From assembly GCA_021613535.1 (NCBI GenBank), contig CP075495.1, positions 3,348,001-3,412,000 of the forward strand: DNA of 64,000 nucleotides. Reading direction: 5' to 3'. This document shows positions 46,546-59,747 of this stretch, one piece after another. Origin of the DNA: Adineta vaga (lineage: Eukaryota; Rotifera). The stretch's first letter is position 1. Every line of letters starts with the position of its first letter. Both the position numbers and the translations under genes were made by a program. The notes below the pieces were generated by a model, which saw only the letters and a program-made list of their open reading frames with translations, was not told the DNA's origin and searched no databases.

Positions 46546-47967
46546 ATGAACCATTATGAAATACCACGGCAACCACCAGCACTTTCTCTTCATTTAACTC
46601 TAGAGAAAAATGTGTCTCAAATCACTTTGCCGTCACGTCAACAGCAAGTACCTGAAATTGCATCATCAATAACGCACATGTCACGATCACGAAGTGCTAC
46701 ACCAATTGATTGGAAATCACGTTATGAAAGTTTACAAGCTGAGCATCACCTTGAATGTGAACGTATTCGTCTTTATTATGAACAACAATTGCAAGAAAGA
46801 GTAACTGGTAGATAACTTTGTTATTCAGAAGAGATATGTAATTAAACTAGTGTATTTCTATTTAGATGTCAAAACACAATTACAACGTGAATATGAACAA
46901 CAAATTTCTGAATTTCGAACTCGATTAATTGATCAACAGCGGGAACAAGCACATAATTTAAGTTCAAGTAGTCTTGGTCTAGATCAAAGTTATGGTGATC
47001 AAGTGCGAGAACAAGTGCGTCTTGCTCAAGAACATGATCGTGTCGATGATGAACGTCGACAATTCTTATTGAAACATACAACAGATAGTAATGAATTGAA
47101 ACAAATTGTCGATAAACTACATAATGAAGGTAGATACAAAGAATTATTGTTCTAGTCAAATTTCCTTTCTTAGCAAACAAAAGACATTATTGTTCTTCAG
47201 AATACATTTTATAGATGATATATTTACTCGTTATAAATATCAAGGTTGTTGTCTTTCTTTATTTCTTTTTAGGTGTACATGTTTTGACATTGAGTGAACT
47301 TCTTGTTTTACGACTAAATGGTATCAATATTCATACTACAGGAGATTCAGTTGAATCATTACAAAAATTATATGAAGAAAATTTACATCTTCGTTCACTT
47401 ATTGCTAATATGAATAAAAATGAAGCAGCTGATAAATTGATAAAAGATTTAGCAAATGTTTTTCGTTGTGAACAAGAACGTCGTTTAATTCAAGTACGTC
47501 AACATCCAAATTTTGATTTACTTGAACAAGAAATTTACACAATGTGTGATTATCAACGTGAAGCGTTAGAAAAGTTTTTTTCTAAAGATCGTCTTTCATC
47601 AACAAATCATTCGGAACAAAAGTTATCGATATCAAATAAATATTATTTAAAATATATTCGTTGTGAAAACTATCGAAAAGCTTTAATCTATCAAAAACGT
47701 TATTTACTTGTTTTATTAACCGGTTATGCTGATACAGAAACTTATGCGTTGAATGAAATACAACGTTTAACTGGTGATATTCGAATGAATACTTATTCTC
47801 ATCAATACAATTGTGATCGAATGAAATCTATTCGTAAACAACCATATCATCGACGTTTATTTGATTCTCGTTTTCGTTTTCGATATTGCATTCGAGTTGT
47901 TATTGCAATTATTCGTATGCGTTGTTTTGCTAGAAAATGGACAAAAACAGTTGCATCTATTAAATAG
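46546..47967 (+). CDS. Short coiled-coil protein with PACT centrosome-targeting domain
   Basis: Three exons (46546-46807, 46866-47129, 47273-47967) give 406 residues. The first two encode a coiled-coil segment (WKSRYESLQAEHHLECERIR; KTQLQREYEQQISEFRTRL). The C-terminal 110 residues match the pericentrin/AKAP-450 centrosomal targeting domain: YYLKYIRCENYRKALIYQ, KRYLLVLLTGYADTE, and RFRFRYCIRVVIAIIRMR followed by ARKWTKTV. In vertebrates this domain ends proteins of over 3000 residues. Here the protein is about ten times shorter. I see no additional upstream exons in the 476-bp gap, though a distant one cannot be excluded. It probably localises to centrioles or basal bodies. Confidence 0.85.
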
Positions 47968-48353
47968 ATTTTGATTTCTTTCTTTCTTTCTAATAAATAG
48001 ATCGCATTCGTTCTTACAATGAATGATTGTTCGTTTAGTTTGATATAGAATCATCTTTCTTTCATAGATCGAAAGACTATACGATGCCTAGATATAGATA
48101 ACTCGATAATATCTTTCGAAACACTTCTCATCGTAGTAATAGACATACGTGACTATTGTTTAGGATCAGTCGAGAAAAAAAATCATCACAATGTCATGTT
48201 GAAGTATGTATATAAAAGTTAAACGAGATAAGGAATCGACCATTATTCGTTCCAGTCGTCGACATTTATTGATTCATTTCAACGGGATCGAATACTATTT
48301 AAACCCTTGCACGCATATAACATTGCGTTTTATTTCATTTGACTTCATCGATT
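47968..48353. other. Intergenic gap
   Basis: 386 bp between two plus-strand genes. No coding sequence or RNA gene is seen. Confidence 0.45.
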
Positions 48354-49103
48354 ATGGCACGTCTTCTATTATCCATACTTGCCTTACAGTTGGTATTACT
48401 TGCTACTGTACATGGTCTTTTTTCAAGTAGTAAAATAAAAAATGCAAGAAAATATCAACTTCAACAGAAAGTTCTTACACTTGGTTCATCTTATACAGTT
48501 AAAGATGATAAACAAAATGCAGTTTACAAAGTAAATCTGTTCTTTTTTCAAGAATATATTTTCCTTTGAATGATATGTACATTTAGATTGGATTTAAACA
48601 ATTTGGTCTTGGTAAACATCTTCAATTAACTGACGTCAGTGGTCAAAAAGAATATTATGCAAGTAAGAATGTTTGAATCAAGTGGCTTTTTTGTAGGATT
48701 TTGTTCTTTTCTTTTTCTCTATTAGTTAAACATATTCTTAATCCACTTGGATTAGCTAAATATGAAATTCGTCAAAATAATCAAGTTGTTGCTGATGTTA
48801 AGTAAGTTCAAATCGATTGGATTGCTGATTTTCTACTATTTAATAAATTATAATTTTAGACGTAAAAGAAATCTTATCGGTGGTAAGAAATTCAGCGTTA
48901 AATCGAAATTTGGTGAATATAAAATCGAAGGCAATTTTCGTTCACGTGAATTTAAAATTAAAAAAGATCATCATCTTGTTGCTACAATTTCCAAGAAATT
49001 CTTTTCTATCGGCGATAAATATGGTGTTAAAATCGAACAAAATCAAGATGATGCATTCATTTTAGCTTTGGCTATTGTCGTCGATGAAGTAGCTCATGGT
49101 TAA
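48354..49103 (+). CDS. Secreted LURP-one-related (Tubby C-like) protein
   Basis: Four exons (48354-48530, 48587-48662, 48726-48801, 48860-49103) give 190 residues. Residues 1-21 are a signal peptide (MARLLLSILALQLVLLATVHG). The rest is one LOR/Tubby-C-like barrel: YQLQQKVLTLGSSYTVKDD, FGLGKHLQLTDVSG, KYEIRQNNQVVADVKRKR, KIEGNFRSREFKI and ATISKKFFSIGDKYGVKI. LURP-one proteins are usually cytosolic and share a fold with Tubby and scramblases, so export is unusual. The ATG at 48354 was chosen because it begins the signal peptide. Confidence 0.82.
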
Positions 49104-49500
49104 ATCAATTCATACTGCAAGTCCACCTCTCTTCTTCTTCTTTTTTTTACTACTCTCGATAGATTAACATTATTCTTTATCTGTAGTTCTATTCTTCTTT
49201 CTTTTCTAATGATTATAAAATAAATCAGAGTATTACAGTTGAAAAAAAAATCAAACAAGAAAATACTTCGATCAAAAGTCAAAATAACCTTTTACTTATC
49301 AAATATTGCAAATGTTTTCGAGAGTAAATCGATCTATTTATAATCTTTGTGGTTTTTATTTAAAAGATCACTTTTTTAATCAATACCGATAAAATATATA
49401 GATCACCTTGATTTCATATACAGATCTATAATATTAGACTATTTCCTACACCCGTTCTCCTCTAACAAAACAAAACCTCCATTCTCAATCGTTTCAAAGT
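49104..49500. other. Convergent intergenic gap
   Basis: About 400 bp between the ends of the LURP-one gene (+) and PIGB (-). AT-rich, no coding sequence. Confidence 0.45.
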
Positions 49501-51033
49501 TTATCGTTTTTCAAGAATATATATCGATTTTCCATGTCTTGATGTATGTTGAATATGCGAATTGAATAGAATTTTTTTCACATAATAAAATTGATCGTCT
49601 TCAAATAGATCTTTAACTTGATCATATAATGTATCAAACATAATTAAATGACTTGGTTTGAACATATTCAATCGTGATCGTAATGATTCAATTGGTTTGA
49701 GAAAGAAGCGATCGGCTTCATCGATATAATCCGTAGAAAGAGCATCTAAATTTGGTTCACATGTTAAGAAATTCAATTGAATATCATTTCGATGAATAAA
49801 ACTATAATATGGTGTAGAATGACATGGCATAAGAAAATCGATTGAAAAATTTTGTTGATTATTTTGTGGAAGATTTGTTCGAAGATAATGCATAATAGAT
49901 ATTTGTCCTTGACGATCGATCAATGAAAAATAAATTCCAATAAAGAAATGTAGAAGAAATGAAATGAATAAAATCCATCGAAATTTATTCGAATTAATTT
50001 TTTTCAAACACCAATCAATACCATGTGCTTCAAGAATGAATAATATAGGCAAGATTTGTGTTAAAAATCGAAATTCTTTATGAGAATTGAGTGTATAAAT
50101 GAATATGGTAAAGAATATAACGATTGTTAAACGTTTATTAGACATTGCACCAAGAAAAATCAATGGTAAACGATAGAAAAATATCATTCCAAGACCGTTC
50201 GTAAAATACCAAAAGATATGATTGATTCCATAATGTGATGAAATCGAATTTGGATGTAAGAAATTTGTATAGAAAAAATTGAATGGTACAAATGTCCATT
50301 GTCCATACATATAACTATCTAATAGACTATTGAAAAGATTTAATGAGATAAAACATAGAAATGCTTGAAGAAGAAAACGGAAACGATTCGACATTTGATA
50401 TAATAAATACGGATAGATAATAACAAATGGAATGGCAGATGTTGGACGAAGAATAAATGATAGAGAAACAAAGAAATGAAAAGTCAAATTTGATGATGTT
50501 GAGCGAAAACTAGAATAAAATATGAAATAAAATAAATTGTTTGATAAATAAAATGTTTGATTTCATTACTTTTTAGCAGCAGCAAGACTACAAATGAATA
50601 GAATTTCTTCTAAATTATTGATTAACAATCTTGGTGATGAATACATTGTATACCAACATGAAAATCGACATAGAAGAATTAAAAATACTAACCTATGTCC
50701 TTGAAGAAATTTTAAATAAGCTAAATCACCAATAATAGCAAGAAATGTTTGAAATAATGTTGCTATATTGATCAACATCGATGCTGTATCCAAATGAATT
50801 AAAGCAAGAAATCGATAGATTAATGAAATAACATATGGATAAAGATAACTTCGTATTGCAATAGTTGATTTCCATTCCCAGGTTTTATAACCATAATTAA
50901 ATGCTAATGAATGAGCAATTTCAAATGTTTGCCAGTATTCATCAGCAATAAAATATGTACGAACAATTAACCAAGATAGTAAACGGAAAAGAATAATACC
51001 AAGGAAAATATTTTGCGTTTTTTTAAAAAACAT
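49501..51033 (-). CDS. PIGB: GPI mannosyltransferase 3
   Basis: Two exons (50570-51033, 49501-50509) give 490 residues. It is a multi-pass ER membrane protein of the GT22 family. The N-terminal catalytic loop has YFIADEYWQTFEIAHSLAFN, with the Asp-Glu pair shared by the Alg9/PIG-B family, followed by GYKTWEWKS. Other PIG-B blocks are SHKEFRFLTQILPI (the HKE(E/D)RF family motif), FLMPCHSTPYYSFIHR, and YIDEADRFFLKP near the end. The enzyme adds the third mannose of the GPI anchor core in the ER lumen. Length is slightly below the vertebrate protein (about 550). Confidence 0.92.
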
Positions 51034-51490
51034 TTCTTATATTGAATGTGGTAATATCAATCATCAATTCGAGAAAGAACATACATGTTGTATCATCAGC
51101 TGTTGCACAAGAAAGAACGAGAGCAATTCATTCATTCAATTCGTTATTATAACTATGAATCAAATGAATTGTTCAATTCGATCACTAATTCATATGATCT
51201 ATATTTCGCTACCAATCTCTTCACTGATAGAATTAAAGAGACAAACTTATTTGCAATTGATGATTTTCTAGTACGAGAGAGGTCACTAGTAGTTGACAAT
51301 TTTCTCTTCAAAACTCTTTTATTTTTAGAAAACAAAATCTGAAATTAATAATTAGATTTGTATTTCGATAAAATTGCTAGAATCAAAATGAGATGTTGAT
51401 GTGTGTTTTCATCCGAAAATCAATAAGATACTATTGACATAAAAAGAAAAACTTTTACAGACAAACGAAATCGAAAATGTAACATGATAA
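51034..51490. other. Intergenic gap between VPS53 and PIGB
   Basis: 457 bp, AT-rich, between two minus-strand genes. The open frame at 51085-51342 has no domain and is probably random. Confidence 0.45.
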
Positions 51491-54400
51491 TCACTGTTGT
51501 TGTTGTGCTTGTTGTTGATGACTAGCTAAGATAGCTGCATGTTCTTTTTTCAGACGTTCAATTAAATGAGCTTGATCTGGTTTTCGAATAGCTTTCATAT
51601 CGAGAACTTTTTGAAATGAACCAACATCACCATCATTATTCATAAATTGTAGATAAGTTTTTACGAATTGTCTCGCCGATTCATGAGGAGTAAGAACAAC
51701 TTTGAGAATCATTTCTGCACGTGTCATACCTTTCAATACAATCTTTGTAAAACTATTCAATAAAGAAATTTTCGTATGAGATAAGAAAAACAACTTCGAT
51801 GATATAGATTTACTTTGGTGGTGGCTTTCGTGAAACAGTTAAACTAATCGATGGTAAATCAAGAAGAACAGTTTTCAATGAATGTGTATCGAGTAAAAGT
51901 TGTTCAGCACCAATCATATTGATTGGTTTACAACGATAGAGATGGTTGATAAACTTTGGAATGAATGAACTGAAACAAAAATTCAAGTTTATCTATGTCA
52001 AATCTATTGTATGAACTTAATTTACCTGACAAATGTTGTACAAAATTGTATAAAATATTTTCGAGATGATCCTAAATGATTACGTATTATTGGTATAATC
52101 GTTTTCAAATGATTGATGATAGTTGTCACGTATAAAGATTGATCACCAACAGTTTCAAGTGTTTGCCAAGATAACTAATCAAGTGAATTTGTAATAAGAA
52201 GAAAAAATTCATTCAATCGTACTAACTTTAGTCATTGCGATTAACGCTGGTTCACAGGCATTTTCTAAATCTTGAATAAGTATTTGAATTGATTGAGCAA
52301 TAATTCTATAAAAAGAAGAAAAAAAACGTGATGAGAAGAAATGAAATTCGTTGGAAAGTATATTCATACGTTTTAAAAACAGTTCTTTCCGATTCAAAAG
52401 TAATTTTGTCGACCAATGTTTTCGTAATTTTTTCTTTCATTTTATCTTCTAACTAAAGTAAAAAAATAGAACAAAAGGATATAAATAGATCATTCATTTT
52501 TACTTGTTGAATTGTTTCAACACAATATTCTGATGTACATAAAACGCTACATGATCGACAAATTTCTGATTCATTTAATTTTGTTATTGTTTCACCTTCT
52601 TTTAACATTGATGGAATATTCGGAAGATTTTGTATGAATATTGTCGCTGTACCAACTAATGTTGATGCGCCCGTATTTGTTCTTTTCAGAAAACTCATCA
52701 AAATATTTCCCAAGAGAAAAATGAAATGTTTACTTCGGTAAATTTGCAGTTAGAATTCGATTAGCATATTCACGAAGATATTTTTGAAATGTTTGTTGAA
52801 GTAATAACAATGGTTGTCCAGTACTTAATTTCGCACATTGTACAAGACAATTTCGAAAATAAACAAATAATTCTCCACTTGTTGGTAAAACATTATTTGT
52901 ATCTTCGCCACCTTCAAAAACGGGATAACCATCTTTTTTATGTTCATCAACAAATTTCTGAATTTGATCAGATAAACTTCGATCTAATTCAGCAATATAT
53001 ATATCTAAATGATCTTCGAAACATTGAGAAATAATTCCTTGAAATGGAGATGATTTTAGTTTGGAATTTGTTGATAAATTTAAATCATCAGTTTCATTCG
53101 AATGCGTTATTTTCACTGAAACCAAAAACAAAAATATATATCGCAATATTTTCTTTGAAAAAAAAACTCCATACCATTGAGATGATTGGTGATTGGATTA
53201 TTAGCATGATCAAGTGTATTTCCTGAAAAACGTTTTTCTACAATCGTTTCAAATCCAACTGTCTTCTCCAAAGCAAATCGTAATAATTTCACATCAATTT
53301 CATTTTTACGTTTAAGCATAATATTTGCTAATTCACGTCTAACAATAAAATAAATAGAATATTTCATCATTAAAAATTCTCGTTCTTACCTTGTAATTTT
53401 ACAAAATTCAACTGTTAAACGTTCAGCCATATCCCAATGTGAAGGAAATATTCGTGAATATTTCTCATCATATTCAACAAGTGCACGTTTTAACCAAGCA
53501 AATCGACGATCAATTTTATCTAACCATGCTAACTACAAACAATAATAAACGAAGAGTTAATTTTCGATTTTCTATTCTTACTTCTTGAGATTCTTGATAT
53601 AATATTGTATATTCAGATAGATGTGTTTTTAAAAACCAATTAATAACATCTAATCTAGAATTAAATTAGAGAAAAAAGAATAAATAAATATGCAAGATTA
53701 TTTTTCAAATAACAAACCTTAGTTTCGGATCAATAACATCGATTATCTTACATACATCAGCAAAATGTGGATTGGGAGTAAAATTCTCGAAAGAAAAATA
53801 TACAAATTGATATTCAAGAATGTAATTACTAAAAACAACAAATAACTTACTTTGGCATTTGGACCATTAAATGCATCTTCACATTCTTTTCGAACTTGAC
53901 TATTTATTTGAACAGTTAATTCTTTAACACTACAAATAGTAACAAGTTATAATTGTGTTGATTAGAAATTAAACCTACTTAGCTGACAATTCTTGTATTT
54001 GTGGAATGCTCATGTATGGTTGAAAATGTTCTAATACACTAATGACTGGATGAATTAAATTGGCTATATCACCATATGATTTCTTTTTAACTGCATTTCT
54101 ACAAAGATTCAAAGCGAAAAAAAACAGATTATTTACTTTACTTGTTGAAATATAAAGAAAAACTTACTGAGTTTTATCGATTCCTTCGATTAATGTTTGT
54201 AGATTATTTAATGTTGTTATAGAAGTTGTTAGATTTTTTTTTGCAATATCAAGTTGTTTTATATCTCGTGTTATTTCTTTCACCTAAAGATGAGTATTAA
54301 TGAAACTAGTATAAAAAACCAAGTGCTTTACCATTTCTTCTGATTTGTCAGCTTTATCTTTAATTTCACACATTTGTTGATATAATAATGCAATGGCATT

Positions 54401-54797
54401 TCGTGCTTCATCCAAGACTTTATGTTCATCTATACCAGTATCCGAATGGCCACGTATTGTTAAACGAATATCATTATCTAACGATCGAATCTTTGATTTC
54501 ACACCTCCAATAACTTCATCTATATTTGCTAAGGATTGTTCAGTAGGAAATAATTGATTAATATAATCAACTGCATTGAAATCAATTCGATCAATTTCAT
54601 CCGTACTTGGTAATATCTATTGAAAGAAAATACAGAAAATGAATCGATGCATCTTTATATAGTACAACATAGAAACATAATCTAACCTGATCGATCACTT
54701 GTTGTATATCAGGTGGAAGTACAAGTGTGTCATATCGATCATCATCAGCATCGAATACATCATCATCTGCATCTGTTCCACCAGTATTAGTCGTCAT
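51491..54797 (-). CDS. VPS53: VPS53, subunit of the GARP/EARP tethering complex
   Basis: A gene of about 14 exons starts at 54797 ([20 protein letters not shown]), directly after a TTTTAG acceptor, and ends at 51491. Conserved blocks occur in VPS53 order: [34 protein letters not shown] followed by [14 protein letters not shown], the GKxxR-like helical core, KRFSGNTLD, [19 protein letters not shown] block ([17 protein letters not shown]), [29 protein letters not shown]-type block and [18 protein letters not shown]. The tail is Gln-rich. GARP tethers endosome-derived vesicles at the trans-Golgi. It lies 249 bases downstream of another minus-strand gene. Confidence 0.92.
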
Positions 54798-55046
54798 CTA
54801 AAAGTTACGACAAGGATTTTCCATTTATTTTTCTATTTATGCATGTGAAAAGGAAAGGACAAATATGTATGTTTTACTACAACGATTGACATTCTGAATT
54901 ATATACAGGTCAAATGAAATATATTTACACACGAAATACATGAGAATAGAGATTAATACATTAGGCACTACATTTGTGTTAGTACAGGATAAAAATACCA
55001 AGAAAAAAGAAAACAAGTCAACGTTCTTTTGTTTTTCTATATACAT

Positions 55047-57077
55047 TTATGGTTGCAAAAATTTGTTCATCCAATTTTTCATTGTACATAATTGATTAAT
55101 TGGAAATTCATAATTTGAATGACAAACCGGCTCTTTATTGGATATATGTTTTCTTGTTATTGGAATTTGATGACGCATTTTTGCACGATCATGACTTCGT
55201 TGAAATGTCCAACGCCATGGATGTCGTACAGATTGATCTTTTTCTTCATATTCACTCTTATCCATACGAGCTTGTTTACGTTGTTGAGCACGTGAACGAA
55301 TCCATGTAGCATATGATGACAAATTTTCTACACTACGACGTATTGTTTTTTGAACTTTTTCAGCTGTTTCTGAACCAGCAAAATCACTTAATTTCCGTTT
55401 TGTTTCTTCGACATATCCATGACGATTATCAACAAAATCAGTTAATGTAATACTTAATTGTTCGAAAATACCTGCTAGATTTACGGATGTATTCGTAGTT
55501 ATCGAAGCAGTTTGTTTGATTACATTATCAACCAAATCTTCTATTGGTGATGACGTGGCAGATTTTGTTTGCTAAATATACAAATGAGTCATTGATAGAA
55601 ATGAATATCTCTAATTTTCTTACATCATTTCCTTTTGAGCATGTTTCACTCATTTGTATACGTTGTTTTTCTATCATTTGTTGTCGTTCTTCTAATCCCG
55701 TCACTTGTTTTTGTAATCGTTCATTTTCATTTGATAACTACACATAAATAATATGATATTTAATAAAACAAAAGAACTTTTCTTCTACTTGATGAACTGT
55801 TCTTGTAAAATTTTGTTGTGTCGTATGAATGATATAATAAAGTTCATTGATTTGTAGAACTAATGAATATTTCTCTTGATCATACTCAAGCATTTTCTGT
55901 TTTAAAATTTCTTGAAATTTCTTCTCCAACTGGAAAAATATTTGCAAAATTGAAAATAGATCTAATTACTCATTGATAAAAGATTCTTACTTGTTTTGTT
56001 AAATTTTGTTCGATATCTTCTATTGATACACTCTTTATTTGATCCAAACGTTGATTTGTTTGCTGTAAATTTTTCTTAATTTTGTCAAGTAAAGATCGTT
56101 CTAATAATAGAAATCAACGAAGATAAATAATCAGGAATATAAACATAATTATTTAACTTACGCGATGTTGTAAATCGACAAAGAACTATTGGTAAAGCAA
56201 TCATTAAAATCAATATACCATATACAATTAAAGTATTCTTTCTACGAGGACGTTGACTTAATGTTCGTAAAGATCTATGTTCCTGTTCAACAGCTAATGG
56301 ATGTTGGTCACCTATTCCAAAAATGATAATATGATATTCGTTTTTTTGCCAGTAAAATAACGACGAACCTGTTTGTTGCACATTAGCACCGGTGCGTTGA
56401 CTAAATAGATTAAAGAATAGAAATAAATCGAAATCAAATTCAACTTACCGAAAATGACTTGTCGATATGACTATTTCATGGCTATGAATAAAAATAAAAA
56501 TTGAATAAAGAATCAAATGTAACATATACAAATACTTTGAATCGCATGTATTATTTGGTAATTCATATTCATTAATTACCGGACTTGTTTCACCTTCATT
56601 GACTTGTTCTATCGGTATTTCCGATGATAAATCTTGTTCTTTAACTTCATCTTTGATTAATAAATCATTTGTTTGACTAGTTAAAACCGGTTCTTCATTT
56701 AATAAAACACTTTCTTCCTTTATGTCACTTTCATGCCTATACGAAAATCAAAAAGAGACGAACACATTGAATTTTCAAATTCAATTCAATTATTTACTCA
56801 GTCGAACAAATCGATGATAAGGATTCACTTCGTTCCGATTTTGATGAACTACTACTGTTATTACTTGATGATGGTGATGATGATGATGATGAATCGGAAG
56901 TCGTTTGTTCATCACCAACAAGATTCATAGCAGAATGCAGTAGCTTTAATATAAACAAAAATATATAGGAATAAATAAATATTAGAAATAATTTACTGGA
57001 GTTGTTGGTAGTGTTTGACGTAAGAAAACCCAATCATCATGTTCTCGATTAAATTCATCTTCATTTGATGCGTACAT
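55047..57077 (-). CDS. Single-pass membrane protein with acidic N-terminus and coiled coil
   Basis: The gene starts at 57077 (MYASNEDEFNREHDDWVFL) and ends at 55047 across about nine exons. The first half is acidic and Ser-rich (a long SSSSSP/NNSSSS tract, then EEPVLTSQTND). A basic stretch (RPRRKNTL) precedes one membrane helix (IVYGILILMIALPIVL, about 56175-56260). Coiled-coil segments follow (LDKIKKNLQQTNQRLDQIK; LSNENERLQKQVTGLEERQQ). A basic C-terminal domain with several Trp (WRWTFQRSHDRAK) ends the protein. The layout resembles CCPG1/PBXIP1-type proteins, including a DDWVFL motif that could act as an LC3-interacting region near the N-terminus. I cannot confirm that family. Confidence 0.65.
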
Positions 57078-57658
57078 ATTCAATGTTTTGATACAAAATA
57101 ATATAGATTATGGTATGACGCTTCTCGTTTATATGCTAGACTAAAACTCGTGCTTCCAGATTATAATCAATGGAGTCAAGTGACTCTAGATGGCGACATA
57201 TGAAATATGATTGGATAATTCGTTATTTTACTACTTATCGTACGAATTGTACGAATACACGCTTTGACAACAAATGAAATATACGTTTTAAAAAGAAAGA
57301 AGTCGGATATTTGCTTTTTATTTATAATTGATCACATGTTGTCTTCGTTGTTTTATATAGATTGGATGTTTAGATGACAATAATGAAATGAAACATTTCC
57401 CCTGTGAATCATTTATTTTCGCATTTGCTATTAGTTAAGTACATGATCACCTGATTGAAAACATGATATTTCTGAAATATCTTAATTGAATTGAAAAAAT
57501 CTATGAATAAAGTTTCGATAGGATCTTTTACAGACATGTGAATTCGAAAAAATAATGAACAACTTTATTTCGTCAATTCATTTTCCAAACTTTCTCTTAT
57601 CTATCGTTATCTTTTGTATTCTAAATAAATTTCATTGAAATCTGACTCATTTTTTCAG
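57078..57658. promoter_or_regulatory. Divergent intergenic region upstream of DHRS4
   Basis: 581 bp between divergent start codons. AT-rich with no coding sequence. It probably includes both promoters. It ends in a splice-acceptor-like TTTTTTCAG directly before the DHRS4 ATG. Confidence 0.4.
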
Positions 57659-58536
57659 ATGTCAATGGCACGTTTAGTCGGTAAAGTTGCATGTGTAACT
57701 GCGTCCACTGATGGGTAAGCTGAGAAAATTTTATCTAAAACGGAAGATATTTGATATACAACAATCTTCAGAATTGGTTTTGCTATTGCTCGTCGATTAG
57801 CTCGCGAAGGTGCACGTGTTATTATTTCCAGTCGAAAACAAGATAATGTTCAAAAAGCAATTGATTTATTAAAAAAAGAAAATTTAGATGTTCATGGAAT
57901 AGTTTGTCATGTTAGTAAAAGTGACGATCGAAAACGTTTATTTACTGAAACCGTTGAAAAATATGGAAAATTAGATATATTAGTATCCAATGCAGCTATT
58001 AGTCCATCATTTGGAAATATTTTAGAAGTAAATAGAACTTGTGAATTCATTGATATAATTTGTATTTTACTTAGACAACAGAATCTGCATGGGATAAAAT
58101 ATTTGATGTTAACGTTAAAGCTACTTTCTTTCTTATCAAAGAAGCTATTCCATATCTTGAGCAACAAAAAAATAGTTCAATTGTTGTTGTATCAAGTATA
58201 GCTGGTTATAGTCCAATGGATCTCATTGGTGCTTATTCAATATCCAAGACAACTTTACTTGGTCTAACCAAAGCACTTGTGAATCCATGTACTGAGAAAG
58301 GTATTCGAATTAATGGTATTGCTCCCGGAATAATAAAAACAAAGTTTAGTGAAATATTATGGAAAAATGAAGAAGATAAAAATTCCAATATAATACCGTT
58401 TCATGGGTGTGCAATGGGTCGTGTTGGTACAACTGATGAATGTGCAAGTACAGTTGCATTTCTTGTTAGTGATGATGCTTCGTATATAACTGGTGAAACC
58501 ATTGTTGTTGCCGGTGGTATGACAAGTCATCTGTAA
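57659..58536 (+). CDS. DHRS4: DHRS4-like short-chain dehydrogenase/reductase
   Basis: Three exons (57659-57714, 57772-58027, 58075-58536) give 257 residues. The NADP-binding turn reads TASTDGIGFAIARRLA, typical of DHRS4. The NAG-type motif is SNAAISPSFGN, the catalytic Ser lies in VVVSSIAGY, and the active site is YSISK with Tyr and Lys. The end DASYITGETIVVAGG also matches. The final three residues, SHL, are a plausible type-1 peroxisomal signal; human DHRS4 ends SRL. The enzyme reduces carbonyl compounds including retinal. The Pro-Cys at ALVNPCTEKG replaces the usual ALAxELAxxN helix. Confidence 0.9.
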
Positions 58537-58856
58537 TTTACAAAATAGACTCGATATTTTATGAAACACTGATTGATTTTTATTAAAAATAAAAGTTTTA
58601 AATAGATTCTGAAACGATTGAAAAGAAATGAATTTCGAAGATTTAATTTTTAATATCAAAACTACATGTGCCTTTTATCTCATTTTCTAATATACTTTTT
58701 TTTACTATCGGTACTTTATTTTGTATCAAGTAAAAATGTAAATTAACCTATAATATCCATAAAAGTTCAATATCTCGACTTTTTCATTTATCCACATCTG
58801 TTTTATTCCTTGTCCAAATAAATTATTTAAACATACACAAAAATGAATATATCCAA
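58537..58856. other. Convergent gap between DHRS4 and calcipressin
   Basis: 320 bp holding the 3' ends of both genes. No coding sequence seen. Confidence 0.45.
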
Positions 58857-59747
58857 TTAGGAGATAATATTATCGCCATCACCAGCACTTGGACGAATAT
58901 GTTTTTCACCCGGTATGAGAATGGCATCGTGTAACACATGAGCACGTCGTTTAGCTTCAATAGTTGAATATTTTTTATGTCCAAATTCGTCAATAATTGA
59001 ATTTCTAATATCATTCTCATCATCCGATGTATCTGAACATGGATGAATAACAATAGCTGGTAGATGATTTTGTTTGGGTAGAATTTCCAATGGTTCATTC
59101 GGTTGTAATTTAGACAAGGCAAGAAATAAATCAAAATTGATTTCTGGTAATTCTTCACGTTTAGCAACCCAACCAACTGGTGGTGTTGTTGGTGGTGATT
59201 GCATATAGATACGTTCTGATTCAGGTGGTTTAAGATATTCAATAGTTGATGAATGAGAAAGTACAAATGACATCGAGAGCTTTTTTCCATGAAATTCTTT
59301 TTCATTCATATATGTACAAACTTGAAATGCTAATATTGGATCAGAAAAGGTTAGATAGACACGTTGAATATCATCGGAATAAGATACGAGCACTTCAGGG
59401 TCATATTCATGAATAATACACTCGAATTCACATCGAATATTTTCATTCGTAAATATCTATGATGTGTGTAATTTTTTCAGTTCATTTCATTTGAACACTC
59501 CTACCTCTTCCGGCAACTGTTTTACTTCCACTCGAGGAGAAATTACTTTGGAAACTGATACTGATGTTATATTTTCATTTGTGTGGAATGCACTCGATTC
59601 AGATTGGTCGTTTGAATCATCCACATAATTAATATAATAATTTTCTAGATCTATTTGTGAAGTATCTTTAACAATATTCAATGATTCAGAAGATAACATA
59701 TCAATTTCATTGATTATTGTTGAATTAATAGTTGAACTTTTTTCCAT
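58857..59747 (-). CDS. RCAN: Calcipressin (regulator of calcineurin)
   Basis: Two exons (59505-59747, 58857-59456) give 280 residues. The N-terminal 80 residues are acidic and Ser-rich with no recognisable domain. An RRM-like domain follows (VYLTFSDPILAFQVCTYMN). The calcipressin signature is IYMQSPPTTPPVGW; in vertebrates it reads FLISPPASPPVGW, whose Ser residues are phosphorylated. LPEINFDLFLALSKL and LPAIVIHPCSD match the downstream region. The C-terminal PxIxIT-like calcineurin-docking motif is not obvious. The protein would bind and modulate calcineurin in the cytosol. Confidence 0.87.

Noticed and set aside
50696-50720. Possible short intron inside PIGB exon 1 at a GTTAGT sequence
   Set aside because: The frame stays open and the translated residues match the family across the site.
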